From positions 868,001-932,000 of the forward strand of contig JAIUPT010000020.1 in the NCBI GenBank assembly GCA_022315425.1: 64,000 nt of DNA, written 5' to 3'. This document shows positions 56,539 through 64,000 of the stretch, piece after piece. The stretch's first letter is position 1; each line of letters opens with the position of its first letter. Source of the DNA: Pseudevernia furfuracea. Lineage: Eukaryota; Ascomycota; Lecanoromycetes; Lecanorales; Parmeliaceae. The notes beneath the pieces are model-generated. The model did no database searches. It saw only the letters and a program-made list of their open reading frames with translations, and was not told the DNA's origin. A program made the position numbers and the translations under genes.

Positions 56539-57330
56539 TCACGCCCTTCCCTCTCCCTCGCCCCCGTCCGTACCAACCATCTCATACTCCCCACCCCCGG
56601 GATCCCCTTCCTTCCCCCGACCACCACCACCACCAACACTCCCAAAAGAAATCGGCCTCAACTCCCTCCACCTGCAACTCCACACCCCGCCCGCGACCAT
56701 CAGCGCCGCGCTCGCGGCCTGCAAGGCCCACCAGAGCCAATTCGTCGGCACGGACCGGGAGTAGAAGGACGTGACGAGCAGGTGGATGAAGTGCAGTGTG
56801 AGGGCGAAGTCGAGGACGAGTTTGGAGCGCGCGACGAGGAGGAGGAGGAGGATTACGCTGGGGATGAAGGGCACGATGGTCAGTTGTCAATCAATCAATC
56901 AATCAATCAATTAGCGGATCCAATCCGCGAGCGAATCCAATTCAACTTCCTGCCTTGACCTGTAATCAAGAACCAACCCAAAAAATCACGTGAAAAAGGG
57001 TAGGCATGTAAAATCGAGAGCATGACAACAGGGAAATAAGAGAAGAAGAAGAAGAAGAAGACAAAAGGGAAGACACCGCACACACCCACAAAAACTGCCC
57101 CCCAACCAACAAACGCCCAGCGTCCACCCGACTGCCGTGTCGCCCCTCAGGCTCCGCCAACTCAGCACCAGATCCGGGGAGAAGGGTTTGCCCGCCGTCA
57201 GGGCCGTGAAGAGCAAGAGGGAGGTCACGCAGAGGTAGTAGAGGAGCTGGAGGGTGAGGATTTGCGTGAGGATGCGCAGCGGGGAGAGGGAGGTCAGGGC
57301 GTGTGGGGCTGGGGGGCGTCGGCGCGGCAT
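56539..57330 (-). CDS. SYS1: SYS1, Golgi membrane receptor for Arl3
   Basis: Exons 57086-57330 and 56539-56857 join to 187 residues. After an RRRPPAP start, SPLRILTQILTLQLLYYLCV is TM1, followed by TALTAGKPFSPDLVLSWRSL, RGDTAVGWTLGVCWLGGSF (TM2), ILLLLLVARSKLVLDFALTL (TM3 and signature), HFIHLLVTSFYSRSVPTNWL and ALQAASAALMVAGGVWSCRW (TM4), RELRPISF. This is the full SYS1 pattern. The family recruits the Arl3 GTPase to late Golgi for GRIP-domain golgin localisation. The Gly/Glu-rich tail (~35 residues) is an add-on. The intron carries an (AATC)n run at 56886-56911. Divergent from COA6. Confidence 0.9.
56886..56911. repeat. (AATC)n microsatellite in the SYS1 intron
   Basis: About six ATCA units. 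Confidence 0.7.
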
Positions 57331-57765
57331 CTTTTCGTTTGTGTTCCAGAGGTGTGCAGATAGGATGGATCACAGATGGATGGCAAGAGGATCAGGTTAG
57401 GTAGGCGAGGCAAAGGTGGCTATCGTGGTCGCATTATCGTCGTCGGTGTGCTTCGGACTGAAGAGAGGGGGTTTCGTTAGGAAGGAATGGGAGGACCGAG
57501 AGGTGTGCTTCACGAAGATGATATCGCAGATGAATTCGTCTCCAGCCAGATGAGGGACAGATCGATGTCGGAAGCATCTTTCTCGCTCGGCGGAGAACAA
57601 ACCATCAGAATTCCGCACGCTAGCGCAGCTCTCTCCGCTGCTTCGCCTCAAAAAAAAAAACAGCTTCAAAACCTACCACGTTCAAACACACGGTCACACA
57701 CCCCCAATCTCCACAACCGATTCCCTCTCGCAGCATTAATCCTTTCACTGCCATTGCTACAAACA
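57331..57765. other. divergent promoter of SYS1 and COA6
   Basis: 435 bp between divergent starts; includes an A10 run near 57650. No gene. Confidence 0.5.
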
Positions 57766-58270
57766 ATGGGTCTCTTCACGTCATCCCCACCCCCGCCCTC
57801 CCACGCCTCCCCCACCCCCTCCGCAGACGGCGCGTTCGAGGCCCCGGACCGACAATCGCGCGCGCACTGCTGGCGGGCCCGGGATGAGTTCTTCGCCTGT
57901 CTGGAACGCAACGGCATCGTCGACAGCATACGGGAGAAAGATCAGGCCGAGAGTGTGTGTGGGGTTGAAGGCAAGGGGTTCGGGAAGGAGTGCGCCGCTA
58001 GTTGGGTACGTCCATTGGAGAGATTGGGCGGAGAATCTGGCGATGGGGTGAAGGGGGCATAGGGGGAAAAGGGACTGGAGAGCTGGAGCTGTCTTGGGTT
58101 GAGATGGGTGGCTAACTGGTTGTTGGGGTCTATAGGTTACGTATTTCAAGCAAAGACGGGTGATGGAGCACAATAAGAAGCAAACGCTGGAAAGATTGGC
58201 AAAAGAAGGGGCGAGGCCCGTACCTGAGGGCATGGCGCTGCCTGGAGACCAGGGGAGACCGCCTTCGTGA
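57766..58270 (+). CDS. COA6: COA6, cytochrome c oxidase assembly factor
   Basis: Exons 57766-58005 and 58136-58270 give 124 residues. A Pro/Ser-rich head precedes the CHCH-type fold. CWRARDEFFAC is a CX9C motif, GIVDSIREKDQAESVC follows, and CGVEGKGFGKEC is the CX10C motif that marks Coa6 within the Cox6b family. Then comes AASWVTYFKQRRVMEHNKKQ and a polar tail. Coa6 works in the mitochondrial intermembrane space in copper delivery to Cox2 (CuA site) with Sco proteins; the twin motif implies import by Mia40. All four cysteines are present. Confidence 0.92.
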
Positions 58271-58962
58271 ACGACAAGACACTTGACAGAACATACAAAG
58301 GCGCATTTGATACAGGATGGATTCTTTATCGCGGATTCAAGACTATGGTTAGGGTAGCAGTGCATGGTCGGTCAATGCATTGCATCGGAGTTATTCTAGG
58401 TCACATCTCCACCATGGCGTTGAGAAGAAATTCAAGTACCACCCGGTGTGGACAATGTAGATGTATGATAGCGAGGCCGCAATTTCCGCAGGTTTTGGAA
58501 TCGGTGTCGAGCAGAGTTGGTCTTGCACGTTGGGTTCGTGAAAGCGAGAAGGTATTATTGCGACTGGAGGACGCAGCTATCTAAAATCAGGGGGGAAGCT
58601 CGAAGAATCATAAATCCAGCGCTCCGAAATCGTGAATTGCTGCAATCCAGCCTTGGTATCCGCAGAAATAGAGCGCGTGCCTACATCCATGACAGAAATG
58701 CCAGAAAACGACAGTAGATGGCAAAACAGATCTCAGCCGCTAATGCCTCCAGGAGGGTATACAAAAAAGCTCAGACGCTCAAATGACAATATACTCCATG
58801 CATGTTCCGCTCTTCTCTGACGGGTATCTCATATGCTTCCATGACAGAACCGTTGTAACATAGAAAGCGTCAAAGTCGTGTACTTCGTAAAGCCGATAAA
58901 TCGGCCAAGCAACATAATAATTCAGTCCTTCGAAGAGAAGTCATAATTTGCGATAATAGAAA
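58271..58962. other. convergent intergenic region
   Basis: Between COA6 and the 3' end of the C2H2 gene; nothing recognised. Confidence 0.45.
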
Positions 58963-61191
58963 TCAAGAACGAGGAGTAGCAGTAGCGTTTTCCTCGCTGG
59001 TGGCAACGGCCACAAGAACTTCAAGCCCACTCATCTGGGTGTCCTTAGGCCCATTGTGGTGAGAGTTATCGGCCCCAGCCGGTAGCGGCCAGGTAGGAGG
59101 TCGTGTGTTCCCGGCATTATAAACCTACGTAAATGGTTGAGCAGATTTCCAACGACTGAGCTGAGCGGCAGGACTTACGTGATGAGGTGCTGGCATAATA
59201 GCGCCAGGGTGAGCAGACTCTATGTAACCGTTGCTATGGACAATCGAAGGATGATGTTCGGCGGTTGTGAACGACGGCGTTGTCGGGACTCCCTCGCTAC
59301 TGCTGGAATCTCCAGGTGAAGCTCGCTGTTGACTTCCTCCTACATGGCCGATGTACCAGCCTTGCCGTTTTGCTCTGTTAGGGGTTGGATTGGGGTAGTG
59401 TGGAGTCTCGGAAGGGCGCTTTTGGGATTCTTGATGTAGAACAGGGGCTGCTTGAGCATGCTGTTCCGTCTGCGAGCCGACTGGGACTTGTTCATTCACA
59501 GTCTGCTGAGGCCAGGCACCAGAGTCGTTAGGCGAGGTCCCACTCGTTATATCGAGTTTAGTCAGGTTTTGATGGAGAGACATGTCCCATGATGCGTGGC
59601 CCCTTCTATCGTTTGGTCCAGAGTTCGGTTGCACTGATGGACCGGGATAGATTGGCGGTCTGATAGCAGAGTCGATCTGCATGGGGCTTGAGGTGCTGGC
59701 CTGGGGTGTTGCAGGGCGACGAGGCATCTGGTCAAACGTTTCAATGCCGGGCAGTCGGTGTGGCTGGCTTGCAGCCGCAGTAGCTTGTGGAGCAAAAGCA
59801 GGCCGAGGAGCATCAGGGGTTTGGTAGTAACTCAATCCACTTGTAGCCGGACGAGAGTAGTTGGTATAAGTATATGTGCTAGGATGCCATGTACGTCTTC
59901 TCCATTCGGCTTCGGCAGCTACTTCACGGCGTGACGGATTGTAAGTCGCATTGGTCGGACTCCCAAAACCACTGCCGAGGTTTGAAAAGGTAGAAGCACT
60001 GGAGGAGACCAGAGGACTGAGGAAAGGCGAAGAAGGATAGGCATTACTCTGAGGAGACTGGAATTGGACCGTTCCGGATGGCACGGAAAGTCTTCGAGTG
60101 TGAGATCTGCCGTCCCAAAAGTTACCACTTCGAGATACAGTAGAAACAGGTGACCCCAAGGACGAGCCATAGCCTGGGCTATTTGGTCCATTGGAATAAG
60201 TGGTCGAAGTTGGGGTGCTAGCACCCTCCGATGGTTCCACTAGAAACGAGTACTGGCCAGGCGGCGTTGAAGCTTGACTCCGTAGTGTGTCCAAGCTCAG
60301 CCTGTTCCGCGCAGATGCATCACTCGCGATCATCAAAGGCGGTGGCCTCCGTCGACTGTCGTCTCTGACCATGGTAGATGCAGTGGACCCAATACTGGAG
60401 GTTGACAGATTTCGGCTGTGACCTCGACCGTGGCTTCCTTGGCTATTCGCAGTGCCAGCGCGCGCCCGCCCACTTGGTGGTCTCACACGATCAGTTCGGA
60501 TCTGGCGTTGGAAGCGGGTACCAGTAGCAGCCAGAGAGTCGCCGGGTATCTCTTCGTTGACATGTACCGTTTGCGCATGCTGACGCAGGTTGTCAAGACG
60601 AGAGAATCTGCGCGAACAGTGACACTGGAAAGGCCGCTCTCCGGTATGTTTCCTGCCATTTTCAGTCGAAGCTTCTAGTCCCTGATCGAACAATACGTAC
60701 CTAATGTGCCGTGCGAGGTGTTCACTCCGCGTGAAACTCAGCTTGCAAGGTGGAAATTCAGTGCAGAAAAATCTTTGACCCTTCTTCTTCTTGGATGGCC
60801 TGCCCGTCTCCAAGTCTATGCTCTCAGCGTCCGATCCTCCATCGCCTTCGTCTGACTCATCCATGTCTATATCCTGGGAATCCGTCGATTGAATCGAACG
60901 ACTTGAGTCTCCGCGACTGGCAATCCCAGGTCTTGTCGTGCCTAAGGGCTGATGTTGTACGGGGAAAGAACTGCTAAACGGCGAACTAGGTAGTGGTCGT
61001 TGCCCGTTCACACCACCAAAGTTCAGGGTTGTAGGTGTATTTGGCGCGGACCGCGTTGAGTCCTCGGTAGGTGGAAGAGGTGTGGGTCGAGTAGGATTGG
61101 GTATGGGAGCTCGAGGAGTGGTCGGCGTGGTGGCTTCAGTGGAATAGTCGGAAAGGCCAAGGCCAACGTTGACCGGTTCAAAGGTGGTCAT
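58963..61191 (-). CDS. C2H2 zinc-finger transcription factor
   Basis: Three exons (60701-61191, 59179-60652, 58963-59124) join in frame to 708 residues. An N-terminal Pro/Thr/Ser region (~1-110) is followed by an acidic patch (MDESDEGDGGSDAE) and a basic KKKKGQRFF. Then come two tandem C2H2 fingers: [20 protein letters not shown] and, via the HTGERP linker, CHCSRRFSRLDNLRQHAQTV with a final His (CxC spacing). A 48-nt intron (60653-60700) lies exactly between the fingers and has no stop in frame. The remaining ~470 residues are disordered, Ser/Pro/Gln-rich. The last exon (VYNAGNTRPPTWPLPAGADN) is reached by the intron 59125-59178. The finger sequence [20 protein letters not shown] resembles yeast stress/carbon regulators of the Usv1/Rgm1/Com2 type; the exact orthologue is not clear. 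Confidence 0.88.
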
Positions 61192-62700
61192 TGTGGTAAC
61201 GCTCCGGCTTCGCCTGAGCTGTAAGAAGGGAAAGGGCCTCGAAGAGTTCTAGCGAGGGGTTCTGAGTATTCTAGAAGGCGACTAGAAGTCGATGAGCGCT
61301 GCGTTAGTTCATGGAGATGTCGGCCTGAGAGGGTTGGAAATAGGGAGCAGAGGCGGAGTGTCAAGTGCACCTCGAGGTTGGTTTGCTGCCGACCTGGGCA
61401 AGCTGACCCTACAGTGGCGGTCGCAAATGTGTAGTAAGTACCCGAAATCGATATGGGTTACTGCAGTTTAAAGATCGCCCTCTTTGCGTCGTACATTGAG
61501 ATTGTGGCGGGGGGGAATCGAGTGGGTACGCAGCGATAAGAGTACTCTAGCAGGATTCGAAGAGGTGTTTCAGAAGTAAGTGTAGGATGGAACGCTAAAA
61601 AATGAAAAATGCAGACTGTGCAGAAATTGATGCCTACTTCCAAGAATGACAGAAATGAAGATTGAGAATCGCTAATGATGATAATTGGTGAAGGAGAGTG
61701 GTATTTCGTAAGATGGGTCAGGAGAGGTTCGTCGCGGGGTCCTAGTCGCCATCGAGGCTGCAGGAAGACCGGCCACTTGTGGGCTAGGCGGTGGCAGGGG
61801 AACAATCTAGGCGGAACTTTAAGCCTGGCTCGGTGGGAGAACCGTCCTACGGTACCTAAAACATAGGGGCTTACGATTCGTTCTCTGCGCAAGGCATCAG
61901 ATGCCAGAAAAGGCAGGCAGAACAAGATCAAGAATGCTCCACTCAATAAGGCAGCGGCAGCAAGAAGAGGGGGGGAAGAAGATTGCGTCCGTGGGATTAC
62001 CGAAATTTCAATCTCTACATCTTGCTCATGTGCTTGCATACATTCTGGATGTATCATGCATGGTATGCTCTGCAAAAGGTGGGAGCCGCGGGATGGCCAC
62101 ATCAAAACACTGGGAGAGGGGCAGTCTTATGCACCCAAATGCACAAGGTCCGGAGCAATTTTCGGCGGCAATAGGGCAATGATTTGCGGCGGTGTGCAAA
62201 AGGACGCAGGATGAATAGAGGGTAGCGAGTGGTACGCATGCAACCAGGCTTCATTTGCTGTCGGCCAGCCTATGTTGGCTAGACTATATAGTCAAAGTCA
62301 ACTTGCATTCTGCAAGGGCTTCAGGTACATTCAAGCAATGTATCCTTGCCCCTCTTGTTCGCTTGCAAACCTCTCTGTTCGCGCTCACGCTCGTATAGGT
62401 CGACATCATGACCCCGCCATTAGCTATCGATAACGCCCTTTAATCCGACGTGGTCAACCTTTGATGCTTCGTTCCGGTTGGCTTCGAGGAGGATGCGCTT
62501 TCAACGGCAGCCAATCTCGGAGATCTGCAGCGTCTGTTCCATAGATCTGTTGATGATCGACAGCGCCATGAGCGTTAGGTCCTAAATCCATTTATGGACC
62601 TAATTATAAGGCAATGGTGGTTGGTACCTGTCCATGATGTACATGGCAACGACTGAGCAAACAGCTCACCATGTGACAATTATAATTCATTATTCTTCCG
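61192..62700. other. intergenic: promoter of the C2H2 gene, 3' side of COG5
   Basis: 1.5 kb. A 215-codon minus-strand frame at 61458-62105 reads as leader DNA, with no domain. A long 5'UTR for the regulator is likely. Confidence 0.45.
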
Positions 62701-63987
62701 TCATCTCCCCAAGGCCCCAATCACACTTCCAACCATCACCGCAGCTTCTCTTTCCCATGCACCTTCTTTTCCTCGTGCGCCGCCAGGTCCTTGACTTCCC
62801 TTAAACACGCAATCTCTGATACTTTCTCTGACCCTATCTCTATGACTTCTCAAGGTCCTGGCATTCACGCCTCCTCTGGCTACCAGCTCAGACACCCTCC
62901 CAGCGAGTCCCTCGGCCAAACTTCGCCAGAAATATGATGGCAAAGAAGAAGTGTCCAATGCTGCAAGTAAAGGCCGCAGGAAATTTGATGGCTCACCTCC
63001 ACCATTTTGAGTTTCCTTGTTTGGGTGAGAAGGAGCTTTGACAGTCTCAAGCAAAGCTTCAAGGGCAACGATATTTTGACAGCGAGCAGAGACTTCGATC
63101 AAGGTCCGGTCCAGATTCGGGAGGTTAGCCAGAGCCCGGCCAATAGAGGCGAGAGAAGATGTTAGAGATGTGCGGAGGTATGACTGGAGTGCTGACAGAA
63201 GAAGCTGCGGGGAAAGGAGGTGGAGAGCCAGGAGGGCGGAGATTGTTCTGGCCTTTGTCTCTTCGGATTGGGCATAAGTTGCAGGTCCGCTCGACGATGG
63301 AGCAAGCGAAGACATGGAGAACTCGCGAATTATCTGCTGCCCACGATTTTGTAAAGTGCTGTCAGAAGAAGCGAGGAGGCCACTTTGGAGATTCGAGATG
63401 AGATTAATGCGTAGCAAATGCTCGCCTTCTTCACTAGGCCCAGAAGCTGCGAGCAGTTGGCGAATAGTAAGCAGCGTATTCGCTGCCCGTACCATGGCTC
63501 TGTGGTCTTCCCTCCTCGCCGCACTCCCAGTGCCAACTTCACCCATCTGAGCCTCAAGCTGTCGCCCCAGCAGTAAACATCTTCCCACCCCCCGGCCAAT
63601 CTTCACGGTCTGCCATAGCCTTTCCACGACAATGCGGACTTCATCCGCAGCTTCGTACCGCTGTATGACTTCTCTTTCTAGCCGTTGGTAGCCATCCGTG
63701 AGGTTTGCTACCTGAGCTTCGACCTCGCTGACAATCCGCTGGCCAGCAGCGTCCTGGTCTTTTGTGTAATTGAGTAATGGTAGTGCGGATTTCGTTGTCA
63801 AAGTGTGGATATGTGTGTCAACTTCTTGCACATCGAACAATACTCTTGAAAGCGGTGTAGAGAGATCCAAGGGGGTGTCTGATGGATTGTTCGTGGCTAG
63901 GACTAGCGAATTGGCAAAAGTCGTAGGTGAGAAGTCTGGGTCCAAGAAAGTCTCATAATCGATGTACGACGGTTCAGAGTCCGTCAT
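62701..63987 (-). CDS. COG5: COG5, conserved oligomeric Golgi complex subunit 5
   Basis: Single exon, 428 residues, matching fungal Cog5 length. It opens with the family start YIDYETFLDPDFSPTTFANS. An N-terminal helical region follows (LDLSTPLSRVLFDVQEVDTH, ANLTDGYQRLEREVIQRYEA). Next is TVKIGRGVGRCLLLGRQLEA, a classic Cog5 stretch, then AANTLLTIRQLLAAS, EGEHLLRINLISNL, LQSYLRTSLTSSLASIGRAL and FWRSLAEGLAGRVSELVARG. Cog5 belongs to lobe B of the COG tethering complex (with Cog6-8) for retrograde intra-Golgi vesicles. The C-terminus, RGKEGAWEREAAVMVGSVIG, is complete. Confidence 0.9.
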   Translation of the reverse strand: MTDSEPSYIDYETFLDPDFSPTTFANSLVLATNNPSDTPLDLSTPLSRVLFDVQEVDTHIHTLTTKSALPLLNYTKDQDAAGQRIVSEVEAQVANLTDGYQRLEREVIQRYEAADEVRIVVERLWQTVKIGRGVGRCLLLGRQLEAQMGEVGTGSAARREDHRAMVRAANTLLTIRQLLAASGPSEEGEHLLRINLISNLQSGLLASSDSTLQNRGQQIIREFSMSSLAPSSSGPATYAQSEETKARTISALLALHLLSPQLLLSALQSYLRTSLTSSLASIGRALANLPNLDRTLIEVSARCQNIVALEALLETVKAPSHPNKETQNGGGEPSNFLRPLLAALDTSSLPSYFWRSLAEGLAGRVSELVARGGVNARTLRSHRDRVRESIRDCVFKGSQGPGGARGKEGAWEREAAVMVGSVIGALGR

Positions 63988-64000
63988 ACTTCACTACACC

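Noticed and set aside
61458..62105. 215-codon minus-strand frame
   Set aside because: Lies in the leader region of the C2H2 gene, no recognisable domain.

Overview
The window is nuclear DNA of a filamentous ascomycete (Pezizomycotina). The evidence is the many short GT..AG introns (about 48-90 nt), the fungal gene set (Pac2/WOPR regulator, con-13-like protein, fungal rhodopsin-type membrane protein, Zn2Cys6 and DUF6536 families), and the isolated, mostly monocistronic genes on both strands. The class cannot be fixed from sequence alone; Leotiomycetes or Dothideomycetes would both fit.

Layout. (1) 1-4.2 kb: a 3'-broken tRNA-Leu(UAA), an intact four-TM membrane protein and an intact CDK10/CDK11-type kinase. 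(2) 4.3-15.3 kb: an accessory block bounded by two copies of the same terminal-inverted-repeat (TIR) element. One copy is 1.54 kb and carries a second small element nested at a TA site; the other is a 0.63 kb internally deleted copy. Between them lie a broken UstYa (DUF3328) oxidase gene, a 691-bp TIR element, a broken Kex2-type repeat peptide precursor of the ustiloxin/phomopsin (dikaritin) RiPP style, a ferroportin-like transporter and a rhodopsin-type membrane protein. (3) 15.4-26.2 kb: a gene graveyard holding a DAL5-type MFS permease, an ankyrin fragment, a DUF6536 protein, a class I/II aminotransferase and a Zn2Cys6 transcription factor. Most carry stops or frameshifts; an apparently intact con-13-like secreted protein sits among them. 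(4) 26.5-64 kb: mostly intact genes. They comprise a repeat-rich 1.2-kaa Pro/Gln protein, a Gln-rich protein, GET3, a 5-hydroxyisourate hydrolase, two neighbouring Ser/Thr-rich secreted surface proteins, an unknown basic protein, a PARG-like protein, mitochondrial AsnRS, PAC2, SYS1, COA6, a C2H2 factor and COG5.

How it fits together. The right half is housekeeping: tail-anchored protein insertion (GET3), Golgi traffic (SYS1, COG5), mitochondrial translation and complex IV assembly (AsnRS, COA6), purine catabolism (HIU hydrolase) and transcription. The left half looks like a decaying accessory or secondary-metabolite region shaped by small DNA transposons. The most notable item is the relic peptide precursor with its UstYa partner 2.1 kb away: the pair looks like a dead ribosomal-peptide cluster whose surviving neighbour is an iron-transporter-like gene. 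Exon boundaries were worked out by eye, and small errors are possible.
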